Below, in pieces: positions 45,718-53,044 of a stretch of 64,000 bases of DNA (positions are counted from its first letter, which is position 1; every line of letters starts with the position of its first letter). Under the pieces are notes generated by a model. The model ran no database searches, was not told where the DNA came from, and saw only the letters and a list, made by a program, of their open reading frames with translations. The stretch lies in contig CAVSAR010000001.1 of assembly GCA_963726085.1 (NCBI GenBank), positions 1 to 64,000 on the forward strand, written 5' to 3'. The DNA comes from ZC4RG30 sp963726085. GTDB lineage: Bacteria; Pseudomonadota; Gammaproteobacteria; Steroidobacterales; Steroidobacteraceae. Position numbers and translations under genes: made by a program.

Positions 45718-46608
45718 GTGGCCACAGTATTCACAGGTAGCCTGACAGCCATCGTCACGCCTTTCCAGGATGATGGCGCGGTGGATTGGCAGGCCTGGGC
45801 GCGGCTGATCGATTTTCACCTCGCCGGTGGCACCAGCGGCCTGGTCATCGGGGGCACCACGGGCGAGTCGCCGACGCTGCTCGAAGCGGAGCTGATGGAA
45901 TTGACGCGGCGTGCGCGCGAGCAGGTTGCCGGGCGCATGCAGATTATCGTCGGTTGCGGGACCAGCAGCACGGCCACCACCGTGGAGCGCGTGCGGCTAT
46001 ATTCGGGGCAGGGCGTGGACGGCCTGTTGCTGGTCACGCCGGTCTACAACCGCCCAACCCAGCAGGGCCTGTTCCTGCATTTCGAGGCCGCCGCACGTGC
46101 CGCAGGCGTGCCGGTGATCCTCTACAACGTGCCCTCCCGCACGGCAGTGGATCTGTTGCCCGAGACCGTGGCGCGGCTGGTGCGGGTCGCCAATATCGTT
46201 GCGATCAAGGAAGCCGTGCCGTCGATGCAGCGGATTCGCGATCTTGCGGCACTGTGCCCGGGCTTTTGCCTGCTGTCCGGTGACGATGCGACTGCACGCG
46301 AGGCCATGGCCCATGGCGCCAGTGGCGTCATTTCGGTGACCGGCAATGTGGCCCCAGCCCTGATGAGCCAGATGATCCAAGCGGCGGGCCGGGGCGACCA
46401 TGCGCTGGCTGCAAGCATCGATGCGCGGCTTGCCGGACTGCATCAGGCACTGTTCCTCGAGGCCAACCCGATTCCGGTAAAGTGGGCGCTGGAACGCATG
46501 GGCCTGGTGCGCGGCGCACTGCGCCTGCCGCTGACGCCACTCGCGGGGCAATATCATGCCGCCGTCAAGGCCGCCGCCCTGCAGGCGGGAATTGCGCTGG
46601 GCGTCTGA
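45718..46608 (+). CDS. dapA: 4-hydroxy-tetrahydrodipicolinate synthase
   Basis: DapA condenses pyruvate with aspartate semialdehyde in lysine and diaminopimelate synthesis. The 296-residue TIM barrel has the Schiff-base Lys164 (NIVAIKEAV), Tyr136 (ILYNVPSRT), Tyr110 and the GGTTGESPTL loop at 45-54. The start is GTG at 45718. It is divergent from gcvR, and a BamC-position lipoprotein follows 5 nt after the stop. Confidence 0.96.
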   Translation: MATVFTGSLTAIVTPFQDDGAVDWQAWARLIDFHLAGGTSGLVIGGTTGESPTLLEAELMELTRRAREQVAGRMQIIVGCGTSSTATTVERVRLYSGQGVDGLLLVTPVYNRPTQQGLFLHFEAAARAAGVPVILYNVPSRTAVDLLPETVARLVRVANIVAIKEAVPSMQRIRDLAALCPGFCLLSGDDATAREAMAHGASGVISVTGNVAPALMSQMIQAAGRGDHALAASIDARLAGLHQALFLEANPIPVKWALERMGLVRGALRLPLTPLAGQYHAAVKAAALQAGIALGV

Positions 46609-46613
46609 TCCGA

Positions 46614-46934
46614 ATGGCAAGCACGAGGTATTCAATGGTCCGGTTTCGACTGGTGGCGCAGATTGCGGGCCTGGCCTGTCTGGGGCTGCTGAGCAGCTGC
46701 TCGTGGTTCCATAGCAAGAGTTGCCACAAGACGCAGGTCTATGAAGAGGCCAAGTCCGTGCCGCCGCTGCATATCCCGGTGGGGCTGGATGGCATTGACA
46801 CCCGCGGGGCGCTGAAAATCCCCGAACTCAATGAGCCGGAACCGCCGCCGCCTGCGGCCGATGCCCCGTGCCTTGACGAGCCACCGGTCCTGGTGGCGCC
46901 AAACACTGCGCCGGGGCGCCCGCCTGCCAAGTAG
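46614..46934 (+). CDS. Small lipoprotein in the BamC position
   Basis: A 106-residue lipoprotein with a lipobox LLSSC after QIAGLACLG (start ATG 46614; 46635 is also possible). The mature part is short: YEEAKSVPPLHIPVGLDGID, then LKIPELNEPEPPPP, and a Pro-rich end. BamC, encoded after dapA in E. coli, has an unstructured N-terminal region of this same Y-x-A-PPL-x-P-x-GL form, then two helix-grip domains that are missing here. So it may be a reduced BamC that keeps only the BamD-binding segment. This is inferred from position and pattern. Confidence 0.65.
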   Translation: MASTRYSMVRFRLVAQIAGLACLGLLSSCSWFHSKSCHKTQVYEEAKSVPPLHIPVGLDGIDTRGALKIPELNEPEPPPPAADAPCLDEPPVLVAPNTAPGRPPAK

Positions 46935-46970
46935 GCGGTGGCCGGGCTCTGCTAGAATGTGCAGCCTTCT

Positions 46971-47062
46971 GGAGAGGTGGCCGAGTGGTCGAAGGCGCTG
47001 GACTGGAATTCCAGTAATACCCTAACGGGTATTCGTGGGTTCGAATCCCACCTTCTCCGCCA
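46971..47062 (+). tRNA. tRNA-Ser (anticodon GGA)
   Basis: A 92-nt class II tRNA from GGAGAGG (46971) to CTTCTCC-G-CCA (47062), with CCA encoded. The anticodon loop is in CTGGACTGGAATTCCAG, giving GGA. The long variable arm TAATACCCTAACGGGTATT and T-arm GGGTTCGAATCCC fit tRNA-Ser. It lies 13 nt before the SRP RNA gene. Confidence 0.95.
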
Positions 47063-47075
47063 GAAGGTTTTTTAT

Positions 47076-47188
<113 letters not shown>

Positions 47189-47228
47189 TCCATTTTTGCC
47201 CCGGGTGGTCATCAGGAACGTCTCGCGA

Positions 47229-48842
47229 ATGAGCTATACCGCGCTGGCCCGCAAGTGGCGACCCCGCAGCTTCGCCGAGATGTCGGGGCAGCAGCACGTG
47301 CTGCGGGCGCTGGAGAACGCGCTCAACGAGAACCGCGTGCACCACGCGTTCCTGTTCACCGGTACCCGCGGTGTCGGCAAGACCACCATCGCGCGGATCT
47401 TCGCCAAGTGCCTCAACTGCGAACGCGGCCAGTCGGCCACACCCTGCGGCGTGTGCGCGACCTGCGTCGATATTGATGCCGGGCGCTACGTCGACCTGAT
47501 CGAAGTCGATGCTGCATCGCGCACCAAGGTCGAGGACACGCGCGAGCTGCTCGAGAACGTGCAGTACCTGCCGTCGCGGGGGCGCTTCAAGATCTACCTG
47601 ATCGACGAAGTCCACATGCTGTCGCAGCATTCATTCAACGCGCTGCTCAAGACCCTTGAGGAGCCGCCGCCGCACGTGAAATTCCTGCTGGCGACCACCG
47701 ATCCGCAGCGCCTGCCGGTGACCGTGCTGTCGCGCTGCCTGCAGTTCAACCTCAAGCGCCTGCCCGTCGCGGTGATTGCGGCGCGGCTGGCCCAGATCCT
47801 GCTGGCCGAGGCAGTGACGGCGGAGCCTGCCGCATTGCGGCTGCTGGCGACCGCCGCGGATGGCAGCCTGCGCGATGCCCTGTCCCTGCTCGACCAGCTG
47901 CTGGCCTTTGGCGGTGGCCAGTCAGTGGGGGAGGCCGACGCACGGGCCATGCTGGGCACCGTGGACCGGCAACAGGTGCTGCAACTGGCGCGGCTGCTGG
48001 CGGCGGGTGATACGGCCGGATTGCTGGGGTTCGCGCACTCCCTGGAACAGTGGGCCCCGGACTACCTGCAGATGCTCGACGAGCTCAATAGCCTGCTGGC
48101 GCGGGTGGCGCTGTACCAGTCCATCGGCGGACCCTACGACGACGAGGACCTGGTACCCGTGGACACCCTTGCCGCCCTGGCGTCGGCCATCTCGCCCGAG
48201 GACCTGCAGCTTTACTACCAGATCGGGCTGCTGGGCCGGCGTGACCTGCCACTGGCCAGCGACCAGCCCGCCGGCTTTGCCATGACATTGCTGCGCATGC
48301 TGGCTTTCCGGCCGGATGCCGGGCGTGTTACTGCGGCCGGTGCCGGTGGCCCGGGCCAGCCGCGCGCGGCCACGGTGGCCGCAGCGCCGGTGGCGGCTGC
48401 TGCGCCGCCGGCTGCCGCGCCTTCGCCTGCAGGGCCGCCACTGCAGTTGAACGCCGGCAACTGGCTGGAGATCGTTGGCCGCCTGGGGCTGTCCGGAATG
48501 GCGCGGCAACTGGCCACGCACTGCGCCTTTGGTGGCCGGCAGGGCGCAGTGCTGAAGCTGCTGCTGGATCCACGCAGCCAGTCGATACGCACGCGCAGCA
48601 ACGAGGAAAAGCTGGCCGCCGCACTGTCAGGTTATGCCGGGGAGCCGCTGCGCCTGCAGATTGACCTGGCCGCCGATGCGCCGGTGACTGCGGCGCGAGA
48701 GCGTGATCGCGAGGCCGACGCGCGCCTGGCCAGTGCGCGCGCGGCGCTCGAAGAGGATCCCAACATCAAGGCGCTGCGCGACCGCATGGGCGCGACCATT
48801 TTCGCCGAATCCATCCGACCCACCCGCAACGAGGAGTCCTGA
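47229..48842 (+). CDS. dnaX: DNA polymerase III subunit tau
   Basis: The clamp-loader ATPase. The 537-residue protein starts at ATG 47229 (MSYTALARKWRPRSFAEMSG). It has Walker A GTRGVGKTTIARIFAKCLNC near 45-65, the zinc cysteines in CGVCATCVDIDAG, Walker B IYLIDEVHMLSQHSFNALLK and sensor/Arg finger regions TVLSRCLQFNL. A Pro/Ala-rich linker (near 370-405) leads to the tau C-terminal domain. It is shorter than the E. coli tau (643). No A-AAA-AAG slippery site is seen, so a gamma form by frameshift is unlikely. Confidence 0.96.
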   Translation: MSYTALARKWRPRSFAEMSGQQHVLRALENALNENRVHHAFLFTGTRGVGKTTIARIFAKCLNCERGQSATPCGVCATCVDIDAGRYVDLIEVDAASRTKVEDTRELLENVQYLPSRGRFKIYLIDEVHMLSQHSFNALLKTLEEPPPHVKFLLATTDPQRLPVTVLSRCLQFNLKRLPVAVIAARLAQILLAEAVTAEPAALRLLATAADGSLRDALSLLDQLLAFGGGQSVGEADARAMLGTVDRQQVLQLARLLAAGDTAGLLGFAHSLEQWAPDYLQMLDELNSLLARVALYQSIGGPYDDEDLVPVDTLAALASAISPEDLQLYYQIGLLGRRDLPLASDQPAGFAMTLLRMLAFRPDAGRVTAAGAGGPGQPRAATVAAAPVAAAAPPAAAPSPAGPPLQLNAGNWLEIVGRLGLSGMARQLATHCAFGGRQGAVLKLLLDPRSQSIRTRSNEEKLAAALSGYAGEPLRLQIDLAADAPVTAARERDREADARLASARAALEEDPNIKALRDRMGATIFAESIRPTRNEES

Positions 48843-48847
48843 CAGGT

Positions 48848-49171
48848 ATGCGTGGCAATATTGGCAATCTGCTGAAGCAGGCGCAGGCCATGCAGGAAAA
48901 CCTGCAGAAGGCGCAGGCGCAGGTGGCGCTGGTCAGCGCCACCGGGGAGTCAGGCGGCGGCATGGTGAAGGTCACGATGAGCGGGCTGCATGAGGTGTCG
49001 CGCGTGCAGATCGAGCCGGCACTGCTGAGCGAAGATCGCGACGTGCTGGAAGACCTGGTAGCCGCGGCGATCAACGACGCGACGCGCAAGGTCGGGGCGC
49101 TGGTCAGCGAGAAGATGGCCGGGGCCACGGCCGGACTGCAGCTGCCGCCGGGCATGAAGCTGCCGTTCTAG
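48848..49171 (+). CDS. ybaB: YbaB/EbfC nucleoid-associated protein
   Basis: A 107-residue DNA-binding dimer. It starts MRGNIGNLLKQAQAMQENLQ, then VSATGESGGGMVKVTMSGLH and a C-terminal VSEKMAGATAGLQLPPGMKL, the family pattern. It lies between dnaX (5 nt) and recR (2 nt), a broadly conserved trio. Confidence 0.96.
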   Translation: MRGNIGNLLKQAQAMQENLQKAQAQVALVSATGESGGGMVKVTMSGLHEVSRVQIEPALLSEDRDVLEDLVAAAINDATRKVGALVSEKMAGATAGLQLPPGMKLPF

Positions 49172-49173
49172 CG

Positions 49174-49773
49174 ATGAAGCATCCGGCGGCGCTGGCGCGC
49201 CTCATCGATGCACTGCAGGCCCTGCCGGGCGTGGGTCCAAAGACCGCGCAGCGCATGGCGTTTCGCCTGCTGCAGGAAGAGCGCGGCGCCGCGCAGGAGC
49301 TGTCCCTGGCGCTGTCCGGGGCCCTGCATGCGGTCGGGCGCTGCGGTCGCTGCCGGATGTTTGCCGAAGGGGCAATGTGCACGGTGTGTGCCGCGCCGTC
49401 GCGTGACGGCACGCAGCTGTGCATAGTCGAGTCACCGGCCGACGTGATCGCGGTGGAGAACTCTGGCAGCTATCGGGGCCGCTATTTCGTCCTGATGGGA
49501 CACCTGTCGCCGCTGGACGGCATCGGCCCGGACCAGCTGGGCATACAGGAGCTGGACCTGCTGTTGCAGGAAGGCGTGGTGCGCGAAGTCATCCTGGCCA
49601 CCAACTCCACCGTGGAAGGGGAAGCCACGGCGCACTTCATCGGCGAGATGGTGCGTGCCCGCGGCATCGTCACCAGCCGCATCGCCCATGGCGTTCCGTT
49701 CGGCGGGGAACTCGAGTATGTCGACGGCGGCACCCTGGCCCACGCGCTGGCCGGACGACTGACCGCCACCTGA
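49174..49773 (+). CDS. recR: Recombination mediator RecR
   Basis: A 199-residue RecFOR component that loads RecA at gaps. It has the N-terminal helix-hairpin-helix (LPGVGPKTAQRMAFRLLQE), the zinc finger with CGRCRMFAEGAMCTVC near 57-72, and the Toprim domain (LCIVESPADVIAVE, then VILATNSTVEGEATAHFI). The C-terminal HGVPFGGELEYVDGGTLAHA is typical. It converges on rsgA 23 nt away. Confidence 0.97.
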   Translation: MKHPAALARLIDALQALPGVGPKTAQRMAFRLLQEERGAAQELSLALSGALHAVGRCGRCRMFAEGAMCTVCAAPSRDGTQLCIVESPADVIAVENSGSYRGRYFVLMGHLSPLDGIGPDQLGIQELDLLLQEGVVREVILATNSTVEGEATAHFIGEMVRARGIVTSRIAHGVPFGGELEYVDGGTLAHALAGRLTAT

Positions 49774-49796
49774 CCGCAGGCCTCACGGGCAGTGAA

Positions 49797-50759
49797 TTAG
49801 CGGTGCGCGCGTTCCCCAGGCGGGCGCTGTTCCCACAGCTGCTCGTGCAGTCGCCGCAAGCGTCGATAGCTCTCGTAGCGGCGGGCATCCATGGTGCCGG
49901 CGGTGACCGCGTCGCGGACCGCGCATCGAGGCTCCTGCAAATGACGGCAATCCTGGAAGCGGCAGCCCGCCGCCAGCAGCGACACCTCGCGAAAGCCCAG
50001 CGTCGTGGCTTCCAGGTCGTCGATTGCTGGCGCAAAGTCGCGCACCCCGGGTGAATCGATCACGCGCCCGCCAGCGCGGCATTCGTACAGACGCGAGGCG
50101 GTGGTGGTGTGGCGGCCTTCCTCGTCACGCAGCAACTGGCCGATCGCGATGGGTTCCGCATCGGCGGTCAGCAGCCGCGTCAGCGAGGACTTGCCCACTC
50201 CCGATTGCCCCGCCAGCACCGTGGTCTGCCCGCGCAGTGCCGCGGCCAGCGCCTCGGGCAGCTGCGCGTTGTGGTGCGTGCTCAGCGACAGGACTTCGTA
50301 CCCCAGCTTACGGTACACGGCCAGACCCGCGGTGAGCTCGGGCGGGATGGGCAGGTCCTCCTTGTTGAGGATGACCAGCGTTCGCAGGCCGGCACACTCG
50401 GCCGCACAGATGTAGCGATCGACCATGAACAGGTCCGGCAGCGGCACTGGCGCCAGCACCACGCCCAGTTGCGACAGGTTCGCCGCCAGCGGTTCGCTGC
50501 GACCGCGCAGCGAACTGCGCCGCAGCTGGGTGCGGCGCGGCAGCACGCTGTCCACCAGCACTTCATCGCCAGAATCGTCGGCGCAGTGCACCAGGTCCCC
50601 GCAGACGATGTCCAGCGATCGGCCCATGGGTCGGGCCTTGTGCAGTCGTCCGGCCGGGTCGCGCAGCAGCAGGTGGCGCCCGAACGAGGCGATGACTTCG
50701 GCGTTCACAGTTTCAGGTAGGCAGGCGTGGTGATCATGCAAGCGGTGCAGAGGTTCCAT
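49797..50759 (-). CDS. rsgA: Ribosome small subunit-dependent GTPase RsgA
   Basis: A circularly permuted GTPase that checks 30S maturation. The 320-residue protein has an N-terminal OB fold (VIASFGRHLLLRDPAGRLHK), then G4 LNKEDL, G1 GQSGVGKSSLTRLL and G3 DSPGVRDF in that permuted order. The C-terminal zinc-binding motif is CRFQDCRHLQEPRC. The ATG at 50759 is used; a GTG about 18 codons later is also possible. It is divergent from orn (56 bp). Confidence 0.95.
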   Translation of the reverse strand: MEPLHRLHDHHACLPETVNAEVIASFGRHLLLRDPAGRLHKARPMGRSLDIVCGDLVHCADDSGDEVLVDSVLPRRTQLRRSSLRGRSEPLAANLSQLGVVLAPVPLPDLFMVDRYICAAECAGLRTLVILNKEDLPIPPELTAGLAVYRKLGYEVLSLSTHHNAQLPEALAAALRGQTTVLAGQSGVGKSSLTRLLTADAEPIAIGQLLRDEEGRHTTTASRLYECRAGGRVIDSPGVRDFAPAIDDLEATTLGFREVSLLAAGCRFQDCRHLQEPRCAVRDAVTAGTMDARRYESYRRLRRLHEQLWEQRPPGERAHR

Positions 50760-50815
50760 AGAATGACACAGGAGTTGGCACATGGCGCCAATTGCGCAAC
50801 CCTCAAAGGCAACCG

Positions 50816-51409
50816 GTGCAACACAAAGAAAATCTGATCTGGATCGACCTGGAGATGACCGGCCTGCGCACGGACCAGGACTCAATCATCGAAATTGCCA
50901 CCGTGGTCACCAACTCGCAGTTGGAAGTGTTGGCAGAAGGCCCCGTATTCGCCATCGGCACGGCCGAGGAACTGCTTGCCGGCATGGACGAGTGGAACAC
51001 CCGCCAGCACGGGGCCAGTGGCCTGGTGGCCAGGATCCGCGCCAGCGACACCTCGCTGGCCAAGGCCGAGGCGGCGACGCTGGCATTCCTGAGGCAGTGG
51101 GTACCCGGTGGCGTGTCGCCGATGTGCGGCAACAGCATCTGCCAGGATCGGCGATTCCTGGCACGCCAGATGCCACAGCTGGAGCGCTACTTCCACTATC
51201 GCAATCTCGACGTCAGCACCCTCAAGGAGTTGGCACGCCGCTGGATGCCACAGGTCGCGGCGCAGTTCACGAAGGAGGCTGCGCACCTGGCGCTGGCGGA
51301 CATCCACGATTCCATTCGCGAGCTGCAGTTCTATCGCGAGCGGATGTTCGCCGACGTGGCCAAGTCGATCGTGCCAGTGACCGTACCGCCGACTATAGCC
51401 GATCCGTGA
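50816..51409 (+). CDS. orn: Oligoribonuclease
   Basis: Orn hydrolyses 2-5 nt RNAs, including pGpG, to mononucleotides, and is usually essential in Gammaproteobacteria. The 197-residue DEDDh exonuclease has Asp and Glu in LIWIDLEMTGL, Asp in NSICQDRRFLARQMPQLERY, and the His/Asp pair in HLALADIHDSIRELQFY. The GTG at 50816 is preferred (MQHKENLIWID) with AAAGG upstream; TTG at 50792 is an alternative. Confidence 0.95.
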   Translation: MQHKENLIWIDLEMTGLRTDQDSIIEIATVVTNSQLEVLAEGPVFAIGTAEELLAGMDEWNTRQHGASGLVARIRASDTSLAKAEAATLAFLRQWVPGGVSPMCGNSICQDRRFLARQMPQLERYFHYRNLDVSTLKELARRWMPQVAAQFTKEAAHLALADIHDSIRELQFYRERMFADVAKSIVPVTVPPTIADP

Positions 51410-51472
51410 ACTGATACACACGATGCGTTGGCCGGGCTGGTGCGCAACAAGTGCGTGCTATATTCGGGTCGC

Positions 51473-51937
51473 ATGCAGAACGAAACATTGTTGCCGGTAG
51501 CATGGCGCATGAAGCCCAGGGGCTTCGTGGCGCTGATGTCGCTGTATGAAAGCAATTACCTGCGATTGGTTCGGCTGTGTGGCGATCCGGCGCGACTGAA
51601 GGGCGAGCGGGTATCACGCATGCCTGGCGGTTGCGATCTGCGCCTGCTGGTACTGGAACGCGCCGCCTATACCGTCACCCTCAGCCTGACGCACCTGTTC
51701 GACCGGTCGCCATCGGCCGGGGCGCAACCATCGCCCCTGCTGAGCTACCCGGATGTGCGGGTGCGGGCATATTGCGACGCGCGTCTCGTTCAGGCCCAGC
51801 AGTGGGCCGACGCGCCGCCTGCGATGGCCGCCGCGCGCTCCAGTTCGGAGCGTGAAATGCATCAGCGTTGGGTCTTCAACAGCATGTTAAATAAGTGGCT
51901 CGAATACTGCCTGGATCTGGGACACCGACTCGCGTGA
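51473..51937 (+). CDS. DUF1249-family protein (YqiB-like)
   Basis: A 154-residue protein. It has MKPRGFVALMSLYESNYLRL, VRLCGDPARLKGERVSRMPG and a cysteine/aspartate-rich middle. It ends EMHQRWVFNSMLNKWLEYCL, features of the DUF1249 family. That family has no established function. The ATG at 51473 gives the usual N-terminus. It lies between orn and the coiled-coil gene, same strand. Confidence 0.8.
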   Translation: MQNETLLPVAWRMKPRGFVALMSLYESNYLRLVRLCGDPARLKGERVSRMPGGCDLRLLVLERAAYTVTLSLTHLFDRSPSAGAQPSPLLSYPDVRVRAYCDARLVQAQQWADAPPAMAAARSSSEREMHQRWVFNSMLNKWLEYCLDLGHRLA

Positions 51938-51985
51938 CCTGGCGTCCGGGCGCCATGCGTCCGGGAATGGCAGGAGCCAGATAGA

Positions 51986-53044
51986 TTGCTGTTACGTTTT
52001 GCGAACGTCGTCCAGAACCTGCTGCGCAGTCGCGTGGTGCTTGCCAGTCCCCAGGAACCGGAAGACACGCGGATACTGCGCCTGTTCCGCAATCGCGCGG
52101 AGCTCAAGAAGGCCTTTGGCGATGCACAGGATGAAATCCACCGGCTGAAGGATCGGGTGAAGCTGCAGGAAGCGGCCACCAGCCGGGTGCAGGAGCAGTT
52201 GGGCGCACTGGAGGCACGACTGGCGGCACCTGCGCCGGGCGTGCAGGCGCTCATCCACTACCAGCTGCGCGACCTGTGGGCCACCGGTCATGCCCTGATC
52301 GGGTCGCTGGTGCGCGAGCTGGCCCAGCAGCGCGAGGATCGCGAGCGGCGCCAGTTCACGGCGGACCTCAATCGCCAGGTGTTCGAGCGCCAGCAGGCGG
52401 CGCGGCGCGCCTTGTCCGCCGCCGAGCATTCCAGCGCCGATGTACGGGCTAAGCTTGCGGCGCTCCAGGCATCGCTGGCCAAGGCCAGCAGCTGGTGGCA
52501 GTACTTTCGCCGCAAGGACTTGCTGCGCCGGCGCCATGCGATGCAGGCTGAATCACGCACCGCGGACGCCACGCTGGAACAGGCGCGCCTGGAGCTGCAG
52601 CAGATCGAGGACGAGAGCGGTGCCAAGTTCCCGGGACTTTCGCTGGAATCGCGACGGGCCCTGAATCTCACGGCCATTGCGTTCGCGCAAATCCTGGCGC
52701 TGCGCCTGGCCCCTAGCGGATTGCTGGCGCGGGCCGCAGATGCAATGTCACGCAGTGGACCGCGGGATGAGGCTCCAGCGGAGGTTGCCGCCGGCGTGGC
52801 CTCCATGCTGGAGATCGCCCGTGCCAAGGCGGCGATCCGCGCCGGTACCGGCCTCGGAGTGGAGGCGCGGCGCCTTGCTGAACACATTCGCGAATCGATG
52901 CGCTACTTCACCCAAGTCGACACCACGCCCAGCGAGGACTCGGTGCAGGCGGCCCTGCTGGTGGCGCTGGCCAAGGCCGACGCGATGTCCTGGGACGTAC
53001 TGCGCCAGGACTTGTGGAGCGTGTCGGACCTGCTGTACAGCTAG
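51986..53044 (+). CDS. Coiled-coil protein of unknown function
   Basis: A 352-residue protein I do not recognise. The ORF opens at TTG 51986 (MLLRFANVVQNLLRSRVV). Two coiled-coil stretches are likely: about residues 36-80 (KKAFGDAQDEIHRLKDRVKL and onward) and about 105-210 (QQREDRERRQFTADLNRQ, then a run of charged heptads). A possible amphipathic basic patch (WWQYFRRKDLLRRRHAM) lies between them. The C-terminal third is helical and globular (LNLTAIAFAQILALRLAPSG, then LLVALAKADAMSWDVLRQDL). No signal peptide or clear membrane helix is seen. Its last 4 nt overlap the prc stop in the opposite direction. Confidence 0.65.
   Translation: MLLRFANVVQNLLRSRVVLASPQEPEDTRILRLFRNRAELKKAFGDAQDEIHRLKDRVKLQEAATSRVQEQLGALEARLAAPAPGVQALIHYQLRDLWATGHALIGSLVRELAQQREDRERRQFTADLNRQVFERQQAARRALSAAEHSSADVRAKLAALQASLAKASSWWQYFRRKDLLRRRHAMQAESRTADATLEQARLELQQIEDESGAKFPGLSLESRRALNLTAIAFAQILALRLAPSGLLARAADAMSRSGPRDEAPAEVAAGVASMLEIARAKAAIRAGTGLGVEARRLAEHIRESMRYFTQVDTTPSEDSVQAALLVALAKADAMSWDVLRQDLWSVSDLLYS

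Noticed and set aside
47229..48842. Programmed frameshift making the gamma form of dnaX
   Set aside because: No A-AAA-AAG slippery run or following hairpin was found in the gene.
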